Program-made: the position numbers and the translations under genes
From: Klebsormidium nitens
Taxonomy: Eukaryota > Streptophyta > Klebsormidiophyceae > Klebsormidiales > Klebsormidiaceae
DNA: 64,000 bases
Assembly: GCA_000708835.1 (NCBI GenBank)
Contig: DF236974.1
Location: 112,626 to 176,625 of the forward strand
Direction of reading: 5' to 3'
Notes under the pieces: model-generated
Told to the model about the DNA's origin: nothing
The model's input: only the letters and a program-made list of their open reading frames with translations
Databases searched by the model: none
Shown here: positions 47,443 through 60,700 of the stretch, one piece after another
Layout of the letters: every line of letters starts with the position of its first letter
How positions within the stretch are numbered: position 1 is the stretch's first letter

Positions 47443-48523
47443 GCCGGATCTAGTTGGTGCACCGCTTAGGCTGTAAAAAGTAGAATTTCGTGTATAGAGT
47501 GTTGTTGACTGATTTAACTTGACGCATCGCAATTGCTGAAGCCAGCTATTGCTGGCTCTTTTGTGTCCCAATTCTTTGCCAGCCAATCCAGTAAATCCGT
47601 CCGATTGCTGCAGTCAGAGTATGCTTGGTTTGAAACTCGTTATCGTGTTAAAGCCTTTTTCTTGAGGTGCCTGCACGTGCCTTAGATGCTGCATGCACAG
47701 TCGTTAAGTTTGCCTGCAATTGCACCTGCAATTGTCTGCAATTGTTCAATCATGCATGCACGAGCTTGCATACATTCACTTGATACTTTCGTGACATGGC
47801 CCGCGCTGCACCAGCTGTAGCGCTTGCATGTCGGGAGAGCTCGCAAATAAGCACTCAAACTATAAAACAATGCCAAAACTAATTATGCACGCACTGAATC
47901 GATACGCCAAGTATTGACAAGCCACGCACCATATTTGCAGAGACAAACTGCGAGGACATGTTTGTCATAGATGCATCGCAGCATGCACTTGCATGTACAT
48001 ACTCCGACAACTTTGACAGGCACTGTGCGTAGGATTAGCATGCTTGATCGTGTTCACATCGCTTTACATGCAGGAAACAGGTTTTCATGAACAAACACGG
48101 TTTATTTAGGGGGATAAGTCTAAGCAGGACACCGAATCTGGTGCGGTCGGACTTCCTCACCTACGTTTTGAGGTCATTTCTCCCAATCATCAAGCAGGCT
48201 GTATGCAAGCACCAACCAAAGCCAGTGACTTGACATTGAATACCTAGCTTTGAATTATAACTTGAGGGCCGACCACTTCAACGAGGACCGATTATTCTAA
48301 TACTTCAACTGAATGCTGAAAGGCTTCCTAGCCAGGTGCCAACACCTCAGTCGGGTCAGAGGCTATTCGAGAATCATTTACAATCGTGATAACTTATCCT
48401 CTAACTGTACAAGATGCCAGGCTTCTGTCCTGTCCCTCATCTTCGAGGTACTTGTCGTGTTGTCAGTGTCTATGTATCACAAAAACCGACCAAACTATCA
48501 GCTATACCGTCCGCGACGAACCT
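47443..48523. other. Intergenic, convergent 3' ends
   Basis: AT-rich spacer with many TGCATGCA-like words around 47690-48060. No gene, RNA or repeat array that I can support. Confidence 0.4.
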
Positions 48524-50578
48524 TTAAGAATTCTTCTGAACAACCGGGTACTCCGGAACGTCGTCGTCCAAGTGCGTCGAGCCTAGCGACTTGGCTGCAG
48601 CATCGGCACTGGGGGAATGCCTACTCTCCACCGCAGCGTCGCTCAAGAGCACAGCAGCGGGGGCAGCCTGCTGCCGGGGCGTGGGATGAAAACCAGGCGC
48701 CTCATCGCCCTTCGCGCCCCCTCCTTCCTTTGCCCGGTAGGCGGCAATCTTCTCCGAGGTCTTTGACGACACCTTGCTCGCGGCCTCCCCGACCTTCTTC
48801 ATGGAGCTCTGGAACCAGCCCACCCCCCCCGCGACGGTCTTGTTCTTCATCATGGCCTTCCCAGCATCGTTAATCTTGGCCTCGACGGTACCGATCGCGC
48901 TCTTTGTCGTTTCTGAGATCTGCGCGTTGAAAAGCGGGGGCGCTGAGGTACATATGATGGATGTCCAGGAGGACAACACAAACGAGGGCACAACACAAAC
49001 GAGGGCACAAACAACCGCAGGAACAGCGTCCACCTTCAAGCAGGACAAAGAGTGCAGAACCTCGTGATAGGTGAAGCTGCACTGTGACAGAACCTCTGAA
49101 AAAGTGGCTCCCCACCTTGTACTTCTCGTCAAAGCTTTTGAGGGACTTGTTTACAGTCGTTGAGGCTGCCGTGGTCTTGTCGGAGATGCCTAGCTTTGTG
49201 TCCACGGCAGTTGCCTTCGCCTTGACGGTGCTTGAGCCCTGCGAGGAAGTCACTGATGAGGTTGGTGACACTACAATGATCTGACAGATTGATCCTACAT
49301 CTGTGGCAAAAGGACTGGTCCTCTTATGATTCGTTAGGCCGATCTGCTTGCGACCGGCGCTAAAGCAACGTAACTTGTCTGAAGCTGTTCTTCATATAGG
49401 GACTAGAATAAGATCAAAAACCCCAGGTTGTGCAAAGGTCAGTTTCATCTGAGCGCATCGTTTAACCACCTGTGTGGTCAGACGGGCCTATGAGAAAAGT
49501 TGCATCAACGAACTCAATCAAGTGGATAACGTCGTCGTAATACAGCGATTTGGGGGAGATGGTTTTGATCGAGTGTCTGCATAGTAAAGCACGTGCTCCT
49601 TTACAACCGCTGAAGTAGCAGATGGACGAGCAATGTCCACCAACCTGGTACTTCTCATCCACCGCCCTCGCTTTGTTCATTGTATCCGCTGCCAGTATGT
49701 ATCCACGGGCAAGCATTGTCGAGATGATGCCTTGCGACTTGTCATCTTCTCGCACCGCCTGCAAATGGCAACCTCAATAATTAGGGGCAGGCAAAGACCA
49801 ACAGTGGGTGAAAACCTCGTTCATGTGTACTATCAGACAAGTAGCACTAGCAGTCAAATCTGCCAAAACCTTGACAGATCTCAATTGCATGGTTCATCTT
49901 TCAAGCATTGTATGCTGATTAGAAAGGCCACTGCCAACAGGCACAGCTTTCCAAGGAAAGTATTGATATGCCTTCTACAATTCCTGAAGTACCATCGCAG
50001 CTTGAAGCGGAGGTGCTCACCGCTTCAGATTGAGGTTTGGTCCCAGCTTCGTGGCTGTCCGGTGTAGCAGCGGCCGGCGCTTTCCCCACAGGATAATCCG
50101 CAGGCAGGTCGACCGCCTCTATGTCGACCGGCTTGTCAACAATCACAGCACCCGTGAGCAAAAGGGCTGTCTCTACCGACTTCGCATCTTTGAAGATGAC
50201 AAGCGCCTGTTGAGTGTCCTCCGTGTCCCTGTTGCATAGGCAAGGCACATGTAAGAATTCAGTGCATTTTATTGCAGTTAGGCAGCCCTTGTAGGTGCTC
50301 TAGAAAGAGGGTGCTCTATTGGGGTTTTGACAGAACTTGCACAGATGCACACTGGTTTTCCTCTCCTTAACGATCTTTCGTCATTGTGTTCAATCACTGG
50401 GAGACAAAGTTGCTGACTTGAGGCCAACTTAAGTCAGCCAAATTGTAAGCAGGAAAAGACGCTAAGTTGGCACTTACTTGGAAAGTCTGACGCTCTCTAT
50501 GTCGCCAGAGAAACTGAAGAATTCTGCAATCAAGCTTTCCGTAGCTTGAAGAGAGACGGAGGTCACCTTGACACAACC
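48524..50578 (-). CDS. BPA1-like RRM protein (ACD11-binding-partner family)
   Basis: Exons 50578-50478, 50228-50021, 49758-49645, 49238-49116 and 48919-48524 give 313 residues; a short first exon with the ATG is still missing upstream. Exons 1-2 form an RRM: VTSVSLQATESLIAEFFSFSGDIESVRL (RNP2 region) and ALVIFKDAKSVETALLLTGAVIVDKPVDI (RNP1 region). Exons 3-5 carry the family's C-terminal part of repeated helices, AVREDDKSQGIISTMLARGYILAADTMNKARAVDEKYQ and two similar Lys/Ala-rich segments ending in DEKYK or KSAIGTVEAKI, then WFQSSMKKVGEAASKV. Plant BPA1 proteins bind the ceramide transfer protein ACD11 and influence cell death and immunity. The last 60 residues are Pro/Ala/Ser-rich and less conserved. 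Divergent from the VanY gene. Confidence 0.8.
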
Positions 50579-51928
50579 CTGCAAATGCAAGGAAATTGCT
50601 CCGAAATCAATGCTAAGAGGGCCTATTATTTCTTCATGATGATGTTTGTTCAAAAGGGTCGATTTGTCAGCTTGTCTGCTTTGTATTCTAACACCCAAGG
50701 AAAGTTGAAGCCACATTCAGAGGAATAGCTGTTGTAGGAGGTGCTGTCAAACCACATTGCCTTCCTACACAAGAATCATATGACACTTCCAAGATTCATG
50801 GATTTCTGGGTTGCTTGAGCGAGTCTTCAAGTGACATCGAAGGGACCGAGGTCGTTTTCAATTGGGAAAAACCCTGCGTTCGACGCATTATGCTTGAGAT
50901 GAATAAGGCGACATACTCAATGATTTTGCCAATGACAACTTGCATGATAGCTTACTATGATTGTAGAGTATACTGTATGTACATCCCAAGGTCCCGGAAG
51001 AGGGAATGTTTACCTCAAGGGCCAGGCGAGCAGCAAGACGGAACTACTTACCGGGCCCGGCATTGTTCCCCTCTGCGATGCTTGTCGTCGAGCGCGATTG
51101 GGGCTTCCTTTGAGGTACACAGCACCACTGATCAAGAAGCGGTGCGAGGCCGCTTCTTAGGGGGCAGAATTCAATCGCACGCAGCCCCAGTTGGATCAAG
51201 TGCACGAAAGTCCTTGGAAGCCTACTCTACAGATGATTCAAGGTACAGTACCTTCTAGCTAGCAATCTGTATTAACTGTAATTCCAATGAATAGAAGCAG
51301 CGCTTTTGCAGCCTGAACGTTTGGAGAACGTCAACAAACGTCAATGATCAAAGCTACAATTAGCATGTACGCAGGTAATCAGGAGACTCTTCAACTTCAA
51401 GATGAAAGCTGCGACTTCTTCAGCAACAGGGCCCTGTGGTTTGCTTTTGACCGGACGGGTTTTCCAAAAACCCTCAACGCCAAGACTCCTACAAGGTGTG
51501 TGGGTGTTTTTGGCGGCAGTGGTTAGAAAAAGTGGTTATCTCAGGCTTCGATCAGGCGTGTGCAACTTCAAATCTCGCTTTGGCCAGCACTGGTGGCAGT
51601 GGTACAGCAGAAGGAGCAAGCATTTCAGCAGCAAAGAGGTTTTCGTTTGAGGATGGAGATACAGGGAATCACTTATATTCTTACAGTAGGTAGTTGCTTT
51701 TGAATGAGAGTGGGAAGGGTGCTGCAAAAGCACAGGAGGCACAGGTCCTGGCTTTGGACCCTGGATGCAGCGCCGATGGTATTTGTCAGCTGAGAGGAAG
51801 TAGCAAAGAAGTGCCCGCTTTCAAGCTTTCCATCAGTGGTGCCACGGTGTTTCTAACAGAATCCTGCAATCAATAGTCTGTGCAGAGTACTTTCTCTGAT
51901 GGTACTCTGATGACAGTCTTTGGAGCCA
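50579..51928. promoter_or_regulatory. Divergent region holding the missing BPA1-like first exon
   Basis: The first BPA1-like exon seen starts at an acceptor (TTTGCAG), so the start codon and promoter must lie somewhere here on the - strand. I could not identify a single convincing short exon. The right end carries the promoter of the VanY gene. Confidence 0.4.
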
Positions 51929-54900
51929 ATGGCTACCACCACTGCCTCGCCCGCATCTAGAAGCTTGCAGCGCTTGTTTTGCAAAAGCTCTCCTTCCCAA
52001 GCACCCTCCAAGTTGCTGTTGCAGACGACTCCACTCAAGTCCAATTTATTCCTAGATCTGTTGTCACCAAGAAGCCTGCTCCCAAGAGGTGGGCTGAAGT
52101 GGTTGCACAGTTCAAAACTGCTAAGAAACAGGAGTAGACAGTTCAGCACCCAGGACATATGCTTTTCGGGATATCAAAGAGCATTTCAGCAATTAAGATG
52201 CACTCGGCCCACAGTGCGAACAGCGGCCTTCAGTGCCGATAGAAGCAATCCCCTCCCCGATGCTGGCGCTTACAGGAAGTCAACTGCTCAGAGACCCTCA
52301 GAAGAAGACTCCTTGAAAAGGGAGATTGACGGTGAACGCACAGGGGCTGAATGGAGGAGGGATTCAGTGGAACGGTCTGCAGGGCCAGTGCTGCCAGACA
52401 CCAGGGAGTTTCTCTCATTTGAGAGGAATGTGAAGGTGGCTATTGATCCTGAGGTGAGCTCGTACCTCCTCTTCCCCCATTTTCGCAAGACGAGATCCTG
52501 GCTGCCTTTTCAAGAGAGTCTCCAGCCTACTCGAAGGACCATCCAAGGATCTTGAATCCTGGAGAGCCATCCAGTAGACCTGGACAAGATGATCTACAAT
52601 CTCCCAGGCATGACAGCAAGGAGGTTGTTATGATGATAACTCATTTGCCTCCTCTTCACCAAGTCCAGCCTGTGCTTCTGAACCAAGCGTTGACTGAAGT
52701 CTTTCTCGCTTATGTTTCACAGTCCATCCAACAAGCTGTGCGGATACGACCAGAGGACCGGCTCAGAAAACAGAAGCAGAAGGCGGCTCAGCCACCCTGG
52801 GTAGCGGCTGCCTGGGTACTTGCGGGGTTGGCCTTATGCGCGTTCTCCTGGCGCGTTGCCAAACTGGGTGGTGGTGAGTGCATTTACACAGACTCCAAGT
52901 ACGCACCATGTCAGTCGCTTTTGACCGTTTGAAACTTCTTTCCTGCAGACTTGGGAGACATGCTTCCAAGCAGACAGAAGCTTTTCCTGATTGCCTCCTG
53001 TTGCATAAGTTCTGAGAAGCGGAATCGTGTGTAGAGTCACGTTCTCTCACTGCTGTCTGGAGTCTACAAAGACACTTTGTCTCTATGTATGTCATCGGAG
53101 TTGAGAGAATCAATGTAACTATGCTTTGCAGGTGATATACATGAGCCACCTATTGCCACTGTTGAGTTAGACTCCCGGCCGCAGAAGGGGCTCTGGGCAG
53201 AGCAGTTGAAAAAGGCGCAGGCAGAGGATGGCTTCCGGGAGCAGGTGCAGCAAGCGCGCTCTTTCTTTTCTTTCTTTGTCATCGAAGGCGCACTCCATGC
53301 CTGCCTGTAATGTTCGGTGTTGTGATTCGAATCAATGCTAAGGCTTGCGTGGGCAAATACATTGTAAGACTACGATACTTAAAGAGAATCGATAGCGGCT
53401 GATGAAAGTCCTTTACACAGGCCTCCAAATTTTCAACTGTTGAGGACGATTGACGATGGAAAATAAAGGGTAAATGCCCATTCTTTGAGGCTCCCCTTTT
53501 GTCGCAATACGAGGCCCCCCGACTCTCATCCTAGGTCCCAGGCGTCACTTGCTCTTAAAAGACCCCTTCGAGCCAAGTTTCCATGTTGGTTTTGGGGCCA
53601 CCGATCAGAGTCGTGTTGAAGCGTTTGCCTTCATTCTGCAGCTCCTCGGTCACTTTCGGACGGAGGAAGCGCCAAAGGACGACCTTGTGAAGCTGCTCCG
53701 AGATGGCACGTAAGTAGGATGGTCCTTGAATATTATTTGAGCTTTCACTCTTCCTGATGATCTACAAGTATCCGGTAGACCCTTGCATCTACTGTGGTTT
53801 GATCGCGCTACCTGTAAAGTAGTAATGAATCAGGGACCAGCTGCAAATCTCCCTTCGAAGTAGATCTAGAAGGAAAGGAGACGAGCCCCACGGAATCGTC
53901 TCAAGTTTGTACCCACCATTCGAGTGTTGATGACAAACAAGGTTTCGTTAAGTCCCCTGAGCGTCCTTCGAAGTGCGTCTCTCAGCGTCATCTTTTTTGT
54001 CTTTCGATCGCATTCCTGAAGTGACTCGATCGACAAAAATAGACTGGCTGACCTTGTGAAGCCTCAATCCAAGCTTTCGTACAGCTCTCGATCTTCGTTG
54101 CCTCCCTACTTTCGTACACCCTTACGCTCTGGGATGCCTCCCTGCCACTCCCGAGTCTCAAGAAAGGAAAGACCCGTCATGCGTCAACTTTCCCTGGCTT
54201 TATCCCCGGATGTTAGAAGTCCGTAATCTGATTTCGCCCTGCTTGCTTCATCAAACACAGCCGCACAGCCCGACGTTGAAGTCTGCGTGACGCTTGCTCT
54301 GTGCATACTCCGATCCTGTCCGAACGGGGCGTTAGCCCGCCAAAGCCAAACGTGAACTGTTGCAGCTCAAAACAAGGACAACAAAAGTAGAGAGACGGGA
54401 TAAGGTGGCGGGTAGAATTGGACCACAATGAGAGGATGATCTAAAACGAAGGGAAGAGAAGTACGGAATAGGCGTGAATAGGACATAAAGTCACGCTGGA
54501 AAACCTCTCGCCGCAGGGTGAAGCTCCGGTCGGCGGCCGCCTACTCCTTCTTCGCGATGCAGCAGGCCGCCTGGAAAGAGGGGGTCCAGCTGCTGCCCAT
54601 CTCGGGGTGAGCTGCGCACCATATTTCAATGTCGCCTTGCAGTCTCATGCGGGGGTGGCGAAACGCGTCTGCACTTGGCATGGTCGAAGTCCGTTCATCA
54701 GAGGTCATTTGTGCTCTTGTCTCGTGTCGGACATCCTCGACTGCGCTCTACCTCGTTCTCTCTTGTCTTCACATTCTCACACTGATTCGAATACACGCTG
54801 CCCCCAAAATATCCCAATATGGCACTTCTGACGGTTCAAGTCCTGTCAATCAGACAATGGGATCGACTGAATTGGGTTGCCGGTACAAGAAGAAGTGGCG

Positions 54901-56532
54901 CTCAGGAGATCGTAGTCGAGGGCTTTCTGAAAGTGGTAGGGATGAATAAATCTGGGGTTCGTATATCTGGAAACGGACGGGCTTTTATCCTTTGAGAGAC
55001 TATTGTTGGCGCAAGCCGCGACTGCCGACGAACTGGTGTTGCAGCCGTCCGTCTCTCCGACCCACTCTTGCTCCTCCTTGACGGTGCTGAATGGCCGTTG
55101 AAAGTGATATTTCCGGGTTGCAGTCTGGCCAGGATGGCTTTAGTATCACGAATTTGCTTCGCTCCTCCTCCCAGGTTCCGGTCGATTGAGGATCAAAAAG
55201 ACGTCTTTTTCGGGATCAAGGCGGAACGGAACCAGTCCGCGAAAGAAAGGGCCAAGGTGGGGGATGATTTTTGAGATCCACTTTTGCACTTTCAAAACGA
55301 CTTCGAACGGGCGCCTTACCGGGGTCCGCGTGTCGTTATTGCTGCGAAAGCTGCCGTGCTTCCTTTGGGCTTCTGCAACCGTTTCTAAAGCTGCTGATTG
55401 ATGCACCACTGAGCTGCGACTCCCTTTCCATTGTTCGATATTCGAGTTGATGCGCCTATGTTATAATAGCCAATTCGAAGCCGTTGGCTCGTACGGAAGG
55501 TTCATGCGATGGCCGCCGAAGTGTGCGACTTGCTTGATGGCCGGTTCCTTTCACGAACAATCCCACAAAGATTCTGGAGCTCAGCGGAGGCTTTGACAAA
55601 TGTCCGAGTACGACATCTAGAAGCAACCACTGACAATGAAATTGGTGAAATTCTGTCCAGGTGTCCGCACCGCCCGGGTATAGTGAACACCACACCGGTT
55701 ACGCCCTGGACATCGGGGATGCAAAAGCGGCCAACACAGACCTCGAGTTTAGTGAGTTGTTGCCCCTTTTCGTTTGCTTTTCCGTGTCCTCACCGTTCCG
55801 CTAGGACTCGGCCATTTGGGCTGTAAGTGAGATGGAAAGGCAATATTTGGTGCCCCGCCTCCAGGCATTGGAGCTTTCGTTTCGCTAATGGACAGTCCAG
55901 CTTGCTTCTTTTGTTCACGAGGTCAAGTAAGAATAGTGAATTAAAAAACAAACCTTAGCTTAGATTTAGGCGTTGGGTTCCTCGCCTTACTAGCCTTCGT
56001 TTGCAAGTGTTCAGGGGTTTCCGAAAAGTGGGCAATCTGTCAGGGACGTATCACTGAGAAAGACAGCGAGACTTTTGGTCCAAACGGTAGATCAGTTAAA
56101 ATGCTGCTCGACAGGCCGCACACCCTTCATGTTTTTCCGTCCTCGTCGTGCAGCGTTTGATCAGACTTCGGCCTTTGAGTGGCTTCAACGAAACGGTGCC
56201 AAGTAAGTCCACTCAACGGCCGTGCGACACTCTCATGAGCTTTCATTCAAGCACCGAAATGTGTACCTGTCCGAGCTGGCACCGTCTGAAGTTAAGTATC
56301 TCCTGCACTAGTTTGTTCTGAATGGTTGAGCAGCAAACAGAACATGGTTGCATCTTACTCTCTTCGATGCAGGTTCCACTTTGAGATGTCTTTCCCGCGC
56401 GACAACCCGTATGGTGTTGCGTACGAGCCGTGGCACTGGCGGTACGTTGGCAATGTACACAGTTTGCAGATGTTCCATGGACACGAGCGTGTAAATAGCT
56501 TCCCGGCATCAGACGCAACCGCAAGGACGTGA
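51929..56532 (+). CDS. VanY-family D-Ala-D-Ala carboxypeptidase, plastid
   Basis: Zinc carboxypeptidase (peptidase M15B/VanY type) that removes terminal D-Ala from peptidoglycan stem peptides. Exons 51929-52453, 52495-52873, 53132-53244, 53642-53709, 54517-54606, 55175-55256, 55661-55751, 56154-56202 and 56373-56532 give 518 residues. The Ser/Arg-rich N-terminus looks like a transit peptide; one membrane helix lies at about 277-294 (WVAAAWVLAGLALCAFSW). The catalytic domain is C-terminal: AYSFFAMQQAAWKEGVQLLPISG, then SEHHTGYALD with H429 and D436 as zinc ligands, and EPWHWRY with E484 (catalytic base) and H487 (zinc). All key residues are present. The ATG at 51929 is the first in frame. The modelled first intron (52454-52494) is only 41 nt, which is suspiciously short; an upstream donor at AAG|GTGGCT would make it longer and drop six residues. 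Confidence 0.85.
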
Positions 56533-57740
56533 ATCAAATTTCAGGTTCCTGAGATCAACAGTTTCGCATTCATTTGCTAACTTGTGATGCCTTTCGGCGC
56601 GAAGCATCGCCATGCACTATTTTACGCCAATCTTCCATACCGAATGACATTTTGCATTACCAAAGATTGTGTAGATCTGGATGTCTGCATGACGGTAATC
56701 AGAAGCGCATGCAACGGATCGAAGGATTGCATGTACGGTACTTCTATCTTCCAGGCACACTGGTCTGCCACATGCCCAGCATTGCACAATCAAAAGGTTG
56801 ATAGAAAATGCAGCTAGTCATTCAAGTACGTGGATTAGGGTCTGATCGCACTGCCGGCATACTTGGTGTGTACTCAATCCTGAAGGAGTTAAGTGCTTTC
56901 GTGCAATTCGCATGTAAGCATGACCTAATGCAACAGACTGCACAAGTGATCGACGGTCTGCCAATGGGTTGAAATCCGAATTGCGAAGCGGTTTGGTCAT
57001 GCATGCCTGCATATGTTGTGGCTAGATGTGAGATACGGTCGTCATCAGATTGCAGACTTGAAACATGAGAGCAACAAGAAGCTAAGCAAGCTTACATCTG
57101 GATCCTAAAGTTAGTACACATTGTAGCAAGGAGACTTACATTAAGGTTTATTTACGTACGTACCTTCTTTAAGCTTCAAAAGCATCATGGAAGCCTAGCG
57201 GCGAAACTTAGGCTCGCATGAGCCCGGCTCCTATCTACTCTGTACCTTAACCACACTTCCGACAAGTAACGAGTCTAAACTGGACACTCCTCGAGCAGAC
57301 TCTCGATGGTCGCCCTTTCGGGCCGCCCATCCACCAGCGAGCAGCCTGGCCAGCTTTTATCTAACAGCTGACCTCGGCCTCTCCCTAAATAAGGCTCCAG
57401 CCATTCTACACACCGGTATTTAACAGCGGGGCTAGGAGTTCCTAAGCATAGTGCTCGGGCTAGTCCCCTACTGGAAGCGCGCAGGATTCGTCCATCATCC
57501 TGGGCATTCGGAGGCTGCAAGAGGCCTCCCGCGGAAGACGTTACTCTCTCACCAAAAGGGGGGGCGCGAAGCCTCCCACTCTCGAGCCGCCACAGCTCCA
57601 AGATTCTATATACACGCCCGGGGAGACCTCCCCGGGCTCGGCAGGACTTCACCAAAATGCTCCCTGACCTAGACGATTTGACTGGACGCCTTAGCGGCTG
57701 ACACGTCAAAGCAGGACGTTTTGGTGTCAATCTATTAAGC
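56533..57740. other. Intergenic, convergent 3' ends
   Basis: Spacer between the VanY stop (+) and the mannosylglycerate synthase stop (-). It contains CATG-rich and AT-rich stretches; no gene or repeat array seen. Confidence 0.4.
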
Positions 57741-60700
57741 CTACTGCTGGGCGACGGCGCACAACACCTCCGTCTCCACGCCGAACTTGGCCTTCTTGTT
57801 GGCCCTCCCGTTGATGGAGGCTGCAGAGTGGCCGGCGGCCAGGGGGTGCTTCTCAGCGATGTCGGCAGCCCGCTTGGCGTTCTTGATCTGCAGGCGACAA
57901 GATCTTCGCTGAGCAATTGAGCCGAAAAGAGACACCGAAAAAGGTAAAGGAGTCTGCCTGTTCACACGGCAGGCGACAAGATCTTCGCTAAGCGACGAGA
58001 CCAAAAGAGACACCGAAAAAGGTGAAGGAGTCTGCCTGTTCACACAATGGCCGCATGACAGTACTCTCTTCCTCCATGGACCATAAGTGAAGATTCCCTC
58101 TGTGTTTTGATCAGATCAGGAACGCGAAATGGCTCTGCACGAGTCTTTGGCTTCTTAATGGAAAGAAGCCTGTTCCAAGCTCCAGTGAGCGTCTTCCCTA
58201 CCCAGACACGAACACCTAACGAGCGAAACAGGTGACTACAACCTCCGAGGTGTCACAATCCACAAGCAAGACCAAACCTGTCATGTTTTCAAATTCCGAC
58301 TTCCTGTCAAGGTCCACCCAAGGGACCACCCAAAAGTTGGGTAAGCCTTTTTGCTGTGCTGCTTGGGCCATTTTTTCTTATATCCTCTCTTTTTTTCCGA
58401 GCGTGGCCTTTTTCTTTGAGTCCCCGGGCTGAAAAATATATTCAAGGATTACCAGCCATATTCGAATCAGGCCAAATCTGGAATAATGGGGCTTTAAATT
58501 TGGGCTCACCTGGAGGGCTGACTTGTGCTGGGTGTCCCTGACCAGGTCGCGCAGTGTCCCGAGCGCGATGTCGTACCCGCGCACCACGTTCTTGAGGGTG
58601 TGGTTGAGCACGCGCGCCACCCATATCTTGAAGAGCAGCTCCTCCCAGTCGTCATCACCCTGAACGACGCAGGAGACAAATGAGTACAATGCTATGAGAT
58701 CGGCTAGTGTGGTCTTTGAATGAGATACTAAGAGTCCTGAATGGGGGCCTAAATGATGGGAAGATTCAGGAAAGGGGGATTCGTGAGAGCCCTCACTCAA
58801 GGAATAAAGACCAGTTAAAGACCAATCGACTGGTCTTTCGCGGTCTGCTCGGGGCTCTGTGACTGGGTGCGCTTATTGGAGGCGCCAGCTGGAAGGTTCT
58901 TGTACAGAACAGCAGACCCACGAAAGGAGATTCAAAATCTAACAACTGCAAGTACAACAGAGACGCTAAAGACATCACCGCTCTCTCTTCCACACAAGCG
59001 CCAACTGGGGGAGTGCCCTTGCTTCTCAATCTTGAAAACCACCAACTGATCTCGACAGCAACAGAAGAGGATTACTGCAACATGATGCCCTTTGTCCTGG
59101 CTTTCTCAGGCAAGCGCTCAGTCTTCACTGTGTGGAACTTCTGCCCATGTCTCTGGTTGCTTATCCATCTATACCAACCTTTGTATATGAGGCGCTCCTT
59201 GCCATCAAACAGAGGGCAATCAGGAAGCGGCTAGACCAGGCAAGACTCACTCATCAAAACTTCCACACACTGAACGCATGCTCTTAGACTCAGAGATCTC
59301 AAGAACAGCAATCTTGCGCCATATCCTCATGGGGCGCCAATGTAGAACTTCGAAACAGTCTCCCCACCGCCTCTGATTAGATCCGCTCATTGTGAAAACG
59401 ATCCAGCACACAGTGCACCTTCAACAAGTTCACAGCAACCCCCCTGCCCTTGGCACTCCCCCCAGCCCCTTACCTTCTCAAAGTGCTCCAAGAAGCGTGG
59501 GTACGCCTTGACCCAGGCCTCCTCGTCTGCAAAGCTCCAGCAGGGCCACTCGCTGCTGTTCTCGAGGCCCTTGGCGAGCGCGCTGTCAAAGTGCTTGTGC
59601 AGGAGCTCCCTCTGGCGGGGGGTCCAGTTGTCGCGCAGCAGCTTGAGCGTCTTCTCGATGTCGTACCCGAGCTTCTCGCGCACCGCCTGCAGAAGATTCA
59701 GAAGGAATCCTGACTACTGGTGAAGTGCGATAGAGCCAAGAAAGGCAATCTTTGTCAACTTCCTGGAAGGAACGAGGGGTGCAGGCAACTTCGAATGACT
59801 CAGACAGAAGGGGTGGCAAAGTGTTCGAATCAAGAACGATGAAGCACAGGCAGAGCAAACAAGCAGGATTCAGGTGGATGTTTGAGCGATCCCTGACTGG
59901 TGAAATGCAAGAAACTGAATGAAAGCAGTGTTTAAGAGATTGAGCACAAGATTTGTAGACTCTCTAACAGCAGGATAAAGCATGACTCTGTAAAACCTGA
60001 CGGAACAAGCACACCCAAAAGCTGAATCCAACGATGCCATCACGGTCTTGAGCTTGTGAACGCTTGACAGAAGGAGGTCCACTAGCTGCTAAAGCTAGAT
60101 CTGGAAGCCTTAGCTGCCAACATCCTCACCACCAGGTGTCACACATATAACTACCTCAGGTTAACTGAGCAGCAAACACAACAATCACACCCTGAGCTCC
60201 TTGTACATGTTGTCCTATGTGAGGGAGCAATTCCACCGACTTGTTTTCAAAGAAAGCGATCCACTGATGGGGAGGAGATGTCCTGTGCAACAAACACCTA
60301 TTACTTGTGCATTCGATATCTTCAAATCTCACACTCTGCATACAGACCAGGGAGTAAAAGCCATGGTAGAGAGGTGCCAAAAGGCTCCAAGGAGGTGTGG
60401 AATGCAACAAGGAACAAACACCGCCAGGCTTCAAAAGGCATCTCTGTCCAGTTCCCACTACCTTCTGACCATCAAAGATGCCTCACAAAATGGCCTGGTC
60501 TTGAAAGTCAGAAAGATACTGTGGATGCACCAAATTCACTCATTGAAACAAAGTGTATGCAGACTTTGGAGTATGTTAGATGAGCACTCACTGTCGGGAC
60601 AGCCTTGGGAGGCTCCATCCTGTGCAGCCCTGCCAGGGGGTGGATCTGCTCCCTCTGCAGCGACTGCAGCGCGCTGAAGCACTCCACCAGCATGGTGCGC

